From a filamentous cyanobacterium Phorm 6 (GTDB lineage Bacteria; Cyanobacteriota; Cyanobacteriia; Cyanobacteriales; Microcoleaceae): 43,637 nucleotides of DNA. The stretch is from positions 1 through 43,637 of the forward strand of contig PVWI01000008.1 of assembly GCA_003003725.1 (NCBI GenBank), given 5' to 3'. The notes beneath the pieces were generated by a model. It did no database searches, was not told the DNA's origin, and was given only the letters and a program-made list of their open reading frames with translations. A program made the position numbers and the translations under genes. This document shows positions 32,869-41,522 of the stretch, in pieces (within the stretch, counting starts at the first letter, position 1; the number at the start of each line of letters is the position of its first letter).

Positions 32869-35721
32869 ATGGCGCTGTTCACTCTCGTTAATCTCTTGCA
32901 AAATCTCGCTTCCCAACATCCCGTTCGCGCAGCGTCCCCGCAGGGGAATCGCATCGCCTATACTTTCCTCGAAGATGGGGAGAAACCGAGTGCCAGTTTA
33001 ACCTATCGCTCCTTGGACGAGAAAGCTAGGGCGATCGCCACTTACTTACAATCTCAACTCTCTGTTGGCGATCGCGTCCTGCTAGTATATCCCCAAGGGT
33101 TAGAGTCCATAGTCGCTTTTTTCGGTTGCCTTTACGCTGGAGTCGTTGCCATTCCCGCACCCGCACCGGAAGCGGCACGGCTAAAACGTATTTTACCGAG
33201 ATTGGAAGCGATCGCCGCCGATGCTGGAGCTTCATTAATCTTAACCACTGCCAGTCTGCTAGCCAACCGTGACGGCAACCCTTTGACATTTAAGGCAAGA
33301 AGCTTTGTCAGCCGGCTCAACGGCAGGGCTTCACTCCTACTCAACTACTACTTGGCAGAGGGAGAAATCGCCCAAAAAACACCCCAACTCGCCACTATTC
33401 CTTGGACAGCTACCGAGAAAATTCCCGCCCAGCTAGCCGCCCAATGGCGACAGCCGGAAATTAATGGCGATACTTTAGCTTACCTGCAATATACCTCCGG
33501 TTCCACTTCCACGCCCAAGGGAGTGATGCTCGACCACAAAAACCTGATGTGCCATTTAGCGGAACTGCAAGAAGCTTGCGGGTACGACTCCCACAGCGTC
33601 ACCGTTACTTGGATGCCCTATTTTCACGATTACGGACTGGTAGAGGGAATTCTGGAACCGCTCTATAACGGCACTCCTTGTTACTTGATGTCGCCGATGG
33701 CGTTTATCAAACAGCCGCTACGCTGGCTGAAAGCGATTTCCCACTATCGCGCCACCCACAGCCAAGCCCCTAATTTTGCCTATGCTTATTGTTTGCGTCG
33801 GATAACGTCAGAAGAACGCGCTACGCTCGATCTTAGCTGTTGGCAAGCGGCGGGAAATGGTGCGGAATCCATTAACCCGCAAGTGATGGAACAATTTTGC
33901 CAACAGTTTGAGCCGTGTGGGTTTCGTCAATCTGCCTTTGCCCCAGCCTATGGACTGGCGGAAGCGACGTTGATAGTTACAACGAGTCAGAGAACGGACG
34001 ATCCGGTTTTCTGTACGGTTTCTGCTGAGGCGTTGGCACAAAATCGCATTGCCCTGGCATCGACAGGTCAAAGGTTGGCGGGTTCGGGGCGGCTGTTGGG
34101 GAATAATGTTGTGGCAATTGTGAATCCAGAAACGTTGACTCGCTGTGCCGCCGATGAAGTTGGGGAAATTTGGGTGTCGAGTGCGGGGGTGGCGCGGGGT
34201 TACTGGCAGCGTCCCGATGCGACTCAGGAGACGTTTCGAGCTTACTTAGCGGATACGGGGGAAGGGCCGTTTCTGCGGACGGGGGATTTAGGATTTATTA
34301 AAGATGGGGAATTGTTTGTTACGGGTCGGCTGAAGGATTTGATTATTATTCGGGGAGAAAACTATTATCCCCAGGATATTGAATGGGTGGTGGAAAAGAG
34401 TCATCCGGCTTTGCGTCCGAATTATGGGGCAGCATTTGCTATTGAAGTTGATGGAGTCGAACAGTTAGTTATCGCGATCGAGGTCGAGCGCCAGAAGAGT
34501 AAAAATCTTAATGTGGATGAAGTGGTGGGTGCTATCCGCAATGCTGTAGCCGAACACTATGAGTTACCTGTTTATGGGGTGGTGCTGCTGAAGCGGGGGA
34601 GCATTCCTAAGACTTCTAGTGGAAAGATTCAGCGCCAAGCGTGTCGGAAAGCTTTTGTTGATGGCAGTTTGGATAGTATCGCTATTTGGACTTTAGCAAG
34701 TGCATCCGTTCAGCAGGAAACTACTGCTCACAATGACTTAGAGTTCCAGTTGGTTCAAATTTGGCAAAGGGTTTTAGGCATCTCACCCATTAGCACCAAA
34801 GACAACTTCTTTGAGTTAGGGGGAGACTCGCTCAAAGCTGCGGTTGTGGTAGCTGAAGTCGAAAAGATATTTGATCGAAATCTCCCTTTAGCAAGTTTAG
34901 TAGAAGCACCCACTATTGAGCAACTAGCCAACTTTATCATTCAAGAAAACAGGAGAAAGGAATTCAGAGCGCTCGTTCCAATCAATCTCAATGGCAACAA
35001 GCGACCTTTGTTTTATGTACATAGTATAGGTGGTCTGGATTCAGTTTCCACATTGGTACGTTATTTAGATCCAGAGCGCCCTTTTTATGGCTTCCAAGCA
35101 GTAGGATTGGACGGAGAAAAAGCTCCCTATACTCGCATAGAGGATATGGTGGAACACTACATCCAAGACATCCAAACCGTTCAGCCTGAAGACCCCTATC
35201 TCTTAGTAGGTGGCTGTATAGGGGGCAATATTGCCTTTGAAATGGCTCAACAATTAAAAAAGCGGGGTCAGCAAGTTTTGCTGGTGGTTATGGTAGATAG
35301 TCTCAATCCATTAATTACACAAGAACGAAAAATGCAAACATGGAATCATTGGATATCATCTGGAAAACAAAATCGAAGAGAAAAACTAATAAACTCTGGT
35401 TTAAATATCAATCAAGTTGAAAATATCTTAAAAGTTTGGGAGGCTAATTACCAAATTATCATTAACCATGTACCGCAGATGTATTCGGGGCGAGTTGTTT
35501 ATTTAGCGGCTACAGAGAATCGGAAGCAGGAGTTCGGACATCAGTTCGATCCAATGCAACCCAATGGTTGGAATAGTTTGGTAGCAGGTGGAATTGAAAT
35601 TATCGAGGTTCCAGGTAGTCACCTTACTCTGCACTTTGAAGCCCACGTCCGAGTATTAGCTGAGAAATTGAATGCTTGTTTGGAGGAAGTTGATGGTGTC
35701 CTACTTCCTGAGCGAAAATAA
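32869..35721 (+). CDS. FAAL-ACP-thioesterase protein
   Basis: Fatty acyl-AMP ligases activate free fatty acids and load them onto an acyl carrier protein. The adenylation core is at 1-605 with A3 motif YTSGSTSTPKGV (208-219), the FAAL-type LKDLIIIRGENYYPQDIE and an A10 lysine in KTSSGKIQRQ (near 583). An ACP follows with the phosphopantetheine serine in ELGGDSLKA (S654). Residues about 695-940 form an alpha/beta-hydrolase thioesterase; its nucleophile elbow reads LVGGCIGG with cysteine 783 instead of serine, and His918 lies in PGSHLTLH. No ketosynthase is attached, so the chain could load, hold and release or transfer one acyl group, for instance to a sugar. Residues 133-168 (SFVSRLNGRASLLLNYYLAE) seem an insertion. 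Confidence 0.9.
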   Translation: MALFTLVNLLQNLASQHPVRAASPQGNRIAYTFLEDGEKPSASLTYRSLDEKARAIATYLQSQLSVGDRVLLVYPQGLESIVAFFGCLYAGVVAIPAPAPEAARLKRILPRLEAIAADAGASLILTTASLLANRDGNPLTFKARSFVSRLNGRASLLLNYYLAEGEIAQKTPQLATIPWTATEKIPAQLAAQWRQPEINGDTLAYLQYTSGSTSTPKGVMLDHKNLMCHLAELQEACGYDSHSVTVTWMPYFHDYGLVEGILEPLYNGTPCYLMSPMAFIKQPLRWLKAISHYRATHSQAPNFAYAYCLRRITSEERATLDLSCWQAAGNGAESINPQVMEQFCQQFEPCGFRQSAFAPAYGLAEATLIVTTSQRTDDPVFCTVSAEALAQNRIALASTGQRLAGSGRLLGNNVVAIVNPETLTRCAADEVGEIWVSSAGVARGYWQRPDATQETFRAYLADTGEGPFLRTGDLGFIKDGELFVTGRLKDLIIIRGENYYPQDIEWVVEKSHPALRPNYGAAFAIEVDGVEQLVIAIEVERQKSKNLNVDEVVGAIRNAVAEHYELPVYGVVLLKRGSIPKTSSGKIQRQACRKAFVDGSLDSIAIWTLASASVQQETTAHNDLEFQLVQIWQRVLGISPISTKDNFFELGGDSLKAAVVVAEVEKIFDRNLPLASLVEAPTIEQLANFIIQENRRKEFRALVPINLNGNKRPLFYVHSIGGLDSVSTLVRYLDPERPFYGFQAVGLDGEKAPYTRIEDMVEHYIQDIQTVQPEDPYLLVGGCIGGNIAFEMAQQLKKRGQQVLLVVMVDSLNPLITQERKMQTWNHWISSGKQNRREKLINSGLNINQVENILKVWEANYQIIINHVPQMYSGRVVYLAATENRKQEFGHQFDPMQPNGWNSLVAGGIEIIEVPGSHLTLHFEAHVRVLAEKLNACLEEVDGVLLPERK
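32922..32952. repeat. Dispersed short repeat inserted in frame at the FAAL start
   Basis: CGTTCGCGCAGCGTCCCCGC and GGGGAATCGC form a repeat with a TCCCC/GGGGA palindrome, a type common in cyanobacterial DNA. It encodes VRAASPQGNR. The pseudogene copy at 31870 lacks it at the matching place. Confidence 0.6.
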
Positions 35722-35739
35722 GCGATCGCCTACGGCAGG

Positions 35740-35880
35740 GGGTTAAGCGATCGCTGTTGGCGATTTCGTGATAGGTGGAGTGCGTTAGCTTCGCCACCGC
35801 CTTGCGGCATCGCACTCTCCATTTCTTCCAAGTTGTGTCAATTCAAATAAAAATAGAGGGGCGATTCCCTACGGGATAGC
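35740..35880. repeat. Dispersed repeats after the FAAL gene
   Basis: GCGATCGC boxes are followed by GGAGTGCGTTAGCTTCGCC and GGCATCGCACTCTCC (35777-35820), which form a palindrome. A related ATTCCCTACGGGAT palindrome is at about 35864-35877. Confidence 0.55.
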
Positions 35881-35910
35881 TCCGCTTCACGCAACCTAAC
35901 TGCTTGGGCT

Positions 35911-36021
35911 TTGACACCGATACCGGATATCGTGGCGGAGTTGGGGATGTTAAAGCGAGCGCATCAATGTTCGATGGGGAAAGCGGCACAAACTAATTGG
36001 CATAGAAACGGAAGTGTGTAG
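35911..36021 (+). pseudogene. Short relic of coaBC (phosphopantothenoylcysteine decarboxylase/synthase)
   Basis: The frame LTPIPDIVAELGMLKRAHQC, then MGKAAQTN, resembles the TPDILAELG...KRPGQ...GFAAQT part of CoaBC. Only 36 codons remain before the stop at 36019. The rest of 36022-36322 has no gene; TATAAT at 36236-36241 is a possible -10 box for the gene at 36323. Confidence 0.45.
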
Positions 36022-36322
36022 AGATGATAGAGAGCGATAGCCTTTCATCACCCTCCCGTGTTTTCACTGAAGATAGGGGGTGAGAGCAGCAAGGATATTC
36101 TGATGGTGACAATTCAAATCATTAATTCACTCTAAACAAATAAATCTGTACTAGCGACCGGTGGATAAAAGCTGAGAGCTTCGTGCAGCGAAGGTCAGAA
36201 CGAGGCTCTTTAAAGCATCTATTAGGTCAGTAAGCTATAATACATTGGGTTTAAGCTAAAATGCCTGCGTCCGCGTGTCCCTTTAAAACTTACCCACCAT
36301 TTAATTTAAAACCAGTATCGCT

Positions 36323-39300
36323 ATGCGTAATGTATTTCTTAAAGCCGAGAACCAACGAGACTTTGAAAACAAGGGCTATTCAACAATGCCAATGTTGTCT
36401 AGCCAGGAAGTTAACTTGGTTTTATCAGAATTACAGTTAATGAAACCAGGTGATAACTTTAATCCTGAAAGCTCCTCGAAACAACCTAGTTACCATTTAA
36501 CAGATTTAGATGATAACATAAAATATAAAATTAAGGCTAAACAATTAATATCGCGTATTCTAGAACCTCACCTTAAAAATATATTTGATAATTACAAAAT
36601 AATTACCACTAATTTTATTATCAAGCCCCCAGGTAAAGGAAAATTTATTGTTCATCAAGATTGGACATTGGTTGTTGACACCAAAAATTATACTTCATTG
36701 ACTTTTTGGTGTCCTTTGGTAGATACCAACGAAGAAAATGGAACGCTACAAATCGTGGAAGGCAGTCATAAAATTGTTCCTGATATTGCAACTAGCACAG
36801 TTGACTTTTACTGTAAAAAATTTGAGAATGCAATTGTTGAGAAATATGGAACGCCTATCTATTTAAACGCAGGAGAATGCCTAGTTTTTGACCAGAGCCT
36901 ACTGCATTTCTCAGATGACAATCACTCAACTCAGCCAAGATATGTAATGCAAGCTATATTAGTCCCTAACGAAATAGAGCCTGTTTTTTACTATTTTGAT
37001 GTAAATGAACCAGGAAAAGGATTTGAAATATTTCAGACAGAACCAGATTTTTTCGTTTTTCAAAATTTTTTTAAAAGACCATCTAATTTGAAAAGTTTAG
37101 GATTTATTGAAAATAGAAATAGACTTCTCACAGAAGAAGAGTTTATTGAGAAGATGAAAAAAATATCTCACGTTGGAAAAGGAGGCTCTCGCTCCCTCGT
37201 CTCAGTCAATATAGAACTGTTTGAAGATGAGGACGAGTTCTATGATAGATACATCGCAGGACAGAAACCTGAAGGGGTTAAAAGTTTAGGTACTTTTGAT
37301 TATGAAGTGAACCCGCTAACACCAGAACAACTGGTGAAATTTATGAGCCAACCGCAGCCAAAGGTAGATAAAGGTACTGGAATCAGAGAAAAGTTATTAT
37401 CATTTTTCAACTTACTTAGAGGTAGCGACTGGTGGTTCTACAAGATTCCACCTCTACTGGCCATAGCCTATGCCGAAATCCTGTTACAAGCTACGCCACC
37501 CCAGCAATCAATTGCTACGCTACTGACACTCTTAACTTCCATGTTCTTCGTCGCCGCCTATGGTCACGTCATCAATGACATTTTTGATGTCGAAGTAGAC
37601 TTGCAAGCAGGCAAACATAACAGAATAGCTTCCCTTTTAAACCCACAGCGCCTCTTACTCTGCGTAACCCTGGCAGGTTTGGGCTTAGTCCCCTGGCTAT
37701 TCATCGGCTTGGGTACTCAATCGGCAATCTTACTCGCCGCCATCTACATCCTACTGACTATCTACTCGGCTCCTCCCTTGCGACTGAAAGAAAGGGACAT
37801 TTGGGGCGTAATCACAGATGCCGCACAAGTTCATGCCGTGCCGACATTGCTCGTCGCTACAGTATTTTCTCACTTAGCTGATACTCTCCAGCCAGAGAGC
37901 GTCGTTTTAGCGACTGCCGCTACTGCTTGGGCATTTCTCGCAGGAATTAGAGGCATCTTACTCCATCAAATTTGGGATCGAGACAGCGATTTAAGCGCAG
38001 GTGTAACCACTTTAATAACCCGAATTGGCGTAGAGTCAGCAAGGTTTTGGATAACCTATGTTAGCTTTCCTCTTGAGCTTTTACTACTCACTCTACTGAT
38101 ACTCGTTATCTCCCAGTTTGCACCCTCGCTACTCATTTTCTGCGCCCTTTACATTCTGCTAAGAATTATCAACACTCATTCTGCCCTTACTGCTTTAGAT
38201 CCCGCTCCTGCTGGGAAAACCTATATACTGCCACACGATTTCTACGAAGTCTGGTTGCCTTTAGCTTTGCTCATTCTACTTGCTATCCGGGAACCAGTGT
38301 TTTTCAGCCTGCTAGTCATTCACATAGGACTGTTTTACCCAGCGATCGCCCAAAGAGGAGCTGAATTTAATCCACTTCTGCTTTCTGGATTGAAAAGAAT
38401 TACAAGTCTAGTAAAGTTAGCACACAATGATTCTGATAAGGAAATAGGTAATTTGCCGAAATCTCATTCTGAAAACCTCCATACAACATTTATTGAGTCA
38501 CCCTCTACTGAATTAGAACATACTATAGCAAAAGCTATAGATTTTCTGGAACAAAACCAACTCGATGATGGAGAGTTTCAAACACAATTTGACCAAAGGC
38601 ACGAAACCCCTAACCATCAAATTATAGAAAAATTAGTTTTTGATAGCTCTCCTTTTGTTACCTCACTGGTTTTATACTCTCTCAGCTTCTTGAGCCATGA
38701 AAATAAGGTGCAGCTAATTATCAAAAGGGGAGTAAGTTTCCTACTGCAAGAAATGGAATTAGGTGGTTTGTGGAGGTACTGGTCTTCAAAAAATGAAAAA
38801 CACAGCATGATTCCTCCCGATTTGGATGATATCTGCTGCATATCTTATGTTTTGAGAATGAATAACGTAGCCTTGCCGAAAAATATTGGAATTATTCTCT
38901 CAAATAAAAATCAGCAGGGATTGTTTTATACTTGGCTGTTTCCCAACTCTCTTAAAAAATTGAGCTTATGGTTGCTCACTAGAGGAAAAGCTTTTTCTTA
39001 CTCAAACGAGCTTTGGAAGCTGACGAATAAAGATGACGTTTGTTCTATAGTCAACGCTAATGTTTTGCTCTACCTAGGAGAAACTCAACAAACCCGAAAA
39101 GTAATACAGTATTTGATTGATATTGTTCTTAAAGGAACAGAAGACCCTAGCACGTCATTCTACAATCACAAGCTGAGTTTTTACTATATGCTATCAAGGG
39201 CATATTTTAATGGTGTAAACTCACTTAGGGTTGTAAAAATTCCTGTGATCAATAAAATTTTGAGTTTACAGAGAGCTGATGGCTCTTTTGGCGACGAGTT

Positions 39301-40207
39301 ATTGACACCTTTCGCCGTATGCACACTGCTCAATTTTAATCACCAAACCCCAAGCTTAGATAGAGCAATTAATTTCTTGCTCAAAACTCAGCAGCCAGAT
39401 GGTTCGTGGCAAAGAGTTCCTATGTATGGCGGTCAACTCGATAAAGCAACATTTGGCTCGGCAGAATTAACCACTGCACTTTGCGTAGAAGCTTTAGCTA
39501 GATATCGCTTATTAGATAGGGCAGGAAACATACAACAAAGTCAAGCAGAGCTGCAGCAATTGCAAACTCAACTGCAACAGACCGAGCAAGAATTGACACA
39601 ATCCCAGTCTCAACTATCTGCCTATCAAACAGAACTAGCACAAGTCAAATCTGACTTACAACAAACTCAGGAGAAGTCAGAACAATTTCAAGCTCAACTG
39701 CAACAGACTAAGCAAGAACTGACACAATCCCAGTCTGAATTACACACTTCGCAAACTGAATTAGCACAACTCAAGTCTTATCTCCAACAAACTCAGGGAG
39801 TAGAGGGGATAATAAACTATTATCGTTTTCGCATCGCATCCAACCCCGACGATATCCAACTTTACCATCAGGCATTGACAATTAAGCCAGATGACGCTCA
39901 AATCTATTTGCAGTTAGGTAATCCGTTAGTTCGGCAAAATCGCTTTGATGATGCGATCGCCTCTTACCAAACCGCACTCCAATTTCAGCCAGATAACTTT
40001 GAAATACACTTGGAGTTAGGGAAGGCTTTAGAGAAAGTAAAGAAATGGGATGAGGCGATCGCTGCTTACCGACGGGCGATCGAGCTAAACCCAGATTACT
40101 CTTGGTCGCACCAACACTTAGGGGATGCTTTAGCGGAAGTGGGTCAAATCCACGAAGCAAGTACCTGTTACCGTCGTGCTTTGCAACTTCAACCGAGAAT
40201 TTTTTGA
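36323..40207 (+). CDS. PhyH dioxygenase-UbiA prenyltransferase-cyclase-like-coiled coil-TPR megaprotein
   Basis: This 1294-residue protein joins at least five parts. Residues 1-295: PhyH-like dioxygenase (H111, D113 in FIVHQDW; H195; R206). Residues 298-337: DEFYDRYIAGQKPEGVK module shared with 29049-30716. Residues 365-690: UbiA-type membrane prenyltransferase with both diphosphate-binding motifs, NDIFDVEVD (418-426) and DRDSD (552-556), and about eight hydrophobic segments. Residues 730-1065: alpha/alpha-barrel prenyltransferase/squalene-cyclase-like domain with PPDLDDICC (DLDD at 833-836, DxDD form) and QW-like repeats QRADGSFGD and QQPDGSWQ. Residues 1070-1158: glutamine-rich coiled coil. 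Residues 1165-1294: TPRs ending QPRIF. I infer a membrane enzyme that prenylates an acceptor and cyclises or hydroxylates the product. No homolog with this full layout is known to me. Confidence 0.85.
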   Translation: MRNVFLKAENQRDFENKGYSTMPMLSSQEVNLVLSELQLMKPGDNFNPESSSKQPSYHLTDLDDNIKYKIKAKQLISRILEPHLKNIFDNYKIITTNFIIKPPGKGKFIVHQDWTLVVDTKNYTSLTFWCPLVDTNEENGTLQIVEGSHKIVPDIATSTVDFYCKKFENAIVEKYGTPIYLNAGECLVFDQSLLHFSDDNHSTQPRYVMQAILVPNEIEPVFYYFDVNEPGKGFEIFQTEPDFFVFQNFFKRPSNLKSLGFIENRNRLLTEEEFIEKMKKISHVGKGGSRSLVSVNIELFEDEDEFYDRYIAGQKPEGVKSLGTFDYEVNPLTPEQLVKFMSQPQPKVDKGTGIREKLLSFFNLLRGSDWWFYKIPPLLAIAYAEILLQATPPQQSIATLLTLLTSMFFVAAYGHVINDIFDVEVDLQAGKHNRIASLLNPQRLLLCVTLAGLGLVPWLFIGLGTQSAILLAAIYILLTIYSAPPLRLKERDIWGVITDAAQVHAVPTLLVATVFSHLADTLQPESVVLATAATAWAFLAGIRGILLHQIWDRDSDLSAGVTTLITRIGVESARFWITYVSFPLELLLLTLLILVISQFAPSLLIFCALYILLRIINTHSALTALDPAPAGKTYILPHDFYEVWLPLALLILLAIREPVFFSLLVIHIGLFYPAIAQRGAEFNPLLLSGLKRITSLVKLAHNDSDKEIGNLPKSHSENLHTTFIESPSTELEHTIAKAIDFLEQNQLDDGEFQTQFDQRHETPNHQIIEKLVFDSSPFVTSLVLYSLSFLSHENKVQLIIKRGVSFLLQEMELGGLWRYWSSKNEKHSMIPPDLDDICCISYVLRMNNVALPKNIGIILSNKNQQGLFYTWLFPNSLKKLSLWLLTRGKAFSYSNELWKLTNKDDVCSIVNANVLLYLGETQQTRKVIQYLIDIVLKGTEDPSTSFYNHKLSFYYMLSRAYFNGVNSLRVVKIPVINKILSLQRADGSFGDELLTPFAVCTLLNFNHQTPSLDRAINFLLKTQQPDGSWQRVPMYGGQLDKATFGSAELTTALCVEALARYRLLDRAGNIQQSQAELQQLQTQLQQTEQELTQSQSQLSAYQTELAQVKSDLQQTQEKSEQFQAQLQQTKQELTQSQSELHTSQTELAQLKSYLQQTQGVEGIINYYRFRIASNPDDIQLYHQALTIKPDDAQIYLQLGNPLVRQNRFDDAIASYQTALQFQPDNFEIHLELGKALEKVKKWDEAIAAYRRAIELNPDYSWSHQHLGDALAEVGQIHEASTCYRRALQLQPRIF

Positions 40208-40237
40208 ATCGACAAGGATTAAGAAGGAAGATTGCGT

Positions 40238-41449
40238 ATGTTACCAAAAAATCAAACAAAAAATTTAATCGTGCACTACCAAAAGGCTCTACTGATTAAG
40301 CCGGACAATCCTACACTTTTCTACCAAATTGGCAAACAATATCAGTATTTAGCCGCGTTTAATCCCGCGTTTAATTATTACTTAAAAGCCATTCAATCTA
40401 ATCCCCATAGTAATTCATGTTACCATGATTTAAAAATAGTTCTATTTTTTTCAAATATATTTAACCAATCAATCGACCCAGAGTATTTGCAACTCGGAAG
40501 TGATTTACTCAAACAAACAATTAAAAATCAGCCACAATATTTATTCGCTAAATATTTACTGGCTAATTTACTGAGTCAACAAGGAAAAGTAAAAGAAGCA
40601 ATTGCTTGTTACCAAGCCTTTAGTTATCAACAGATATTGGCATCTCATCCAGAACTTGCTCAACAGCATTGGAATCCTCAAAAATCACGAAAGCCAGACT
40701 TTATCGTTTGTGGTTCACCCAAGTGTGGAACAACTTCCCTTTACGGTTATTTAACCTCTCATCCTCAAGTTCTGACTGCTGTTGAAAAAGAAATTAACTT
40801 TTTTTCTCACTTTTTTCATCGAGGACTGGATTATTATTATGCCCATTTTCCGGCGATTGAACATAATAATTACTTAACTGGCGAAGCAACCCCCTCATAT
40901 TTCTTTTGGGCGAATCCTCAACAACTTTTTCAGTTACTCCCCAATATTAAGTTGATTTTTTTATTCAGGAATCCCGTTGATAGAGCAATTTCATCCTTTT
41001 ACCTTTTACATCGTTTAGGGATTGGACAAAATTCTTTAGAAAAAACTTTGAATTTTAGTATTGAAACTCTCAAAAAAAGACCAGATTTCGATTTGTTAAA
41101 CGTTCACAATAAGAAATTCAGCACGGACTCTTTGCTCGAAGAAATTTCATTAATGCATATAATACCGAGCGTGTATATTTATTTTATAAAAAAATGGATG
41201 AATGTTTTTCCAAAGGAACAGCTTTTAATCCTCAAAAGTGAAGATTTTTATAGCAACCCCTCAGCCACAATGAAGCAAGTTCATCGTTTTTTGAACTTGC
41301 CAGACTATCAACTGACTGAGTATCGTAATTACAATCCAGGTTCGTATTCTCTCATCTCTGATAAATTACGTCAACAATTAGTGGAGTTCTTCCACCCTTA
41401 TAATCAGGAACTAGAGGAATATTTAGGTATGGAGTTTAACTGGGAGTGA
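40238..41449 (+). CDS. TPR-sulfotransferase, second copy
   Basis: The start is the ATG at 40238 with AAGAAGGAAG eight bases upstream. The N-terminal 150 residues are TPR-like (VHYQKALLIKPDN, almost the same as in the first copy). The sulfotransferase domain has the PAPS loop SPKCGTTSL with K162 (160-168), FRNPVDRAISSFY as the 3'-phosphate region, and YNPGSYSLISDKLRQ near the end. It lies 30 bases after the megaprotein gene, surely in one operon, repeating the arrangement at 17551-24038. It probably sulfates the product of the preceding enzyme. Divergence from the first copy is considerable, so the duplication is old. Confidence 0.9.
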   Translation: MLPKNQTKNLIVHYQKALLIKPDNPTLFYQIGKQYQYLAAFNPAFNYYLKAIQSNPHSNSCYHDLKIVLFFSNIFNQSIDPEYLQLGSDLLKQTIKNQPQYLFAKYLLANLLSQQGKVKEAIACYQAFSYQQILASHPELAQQHWNPQKSRKPDFIVCGSPKCGTTSLYGYLTSHPQVLTAVEKEINFFSHFFHRGLDYYYAHFPAIEHNNYLTGEATPSYFFWANPQQLFQLLPNIKLIFLFRNPVDRAISSFYLLHRLGIGQNSLEKTLNFSIETLKKRPDFDLLNVHNKKFSTDSLLEEISLMHIIPSVYIYFIKKWMNVFPKEQLLILKSEDFYSNPSATMKQVHRFLNLPDYQLTEYRNYNPGSYSLISDKLRQQLVEFFHPYNQELEEYLGMEFNWE

Positions 41450-41522
41450 TTATATTTGGAGCAAGGGTTGGCTCAATATCTCCTGCGATCGCGATCGCCC
41501 TGATGGGTTAGCGATCGTCGGC

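Noticed and set aside
32869-35721. Nonribosomal peptide synthetase module
   Set aside because: There is no condensation domain and the adenylation domain has FAAL-type motifs, so fatty acid loading is more likely.
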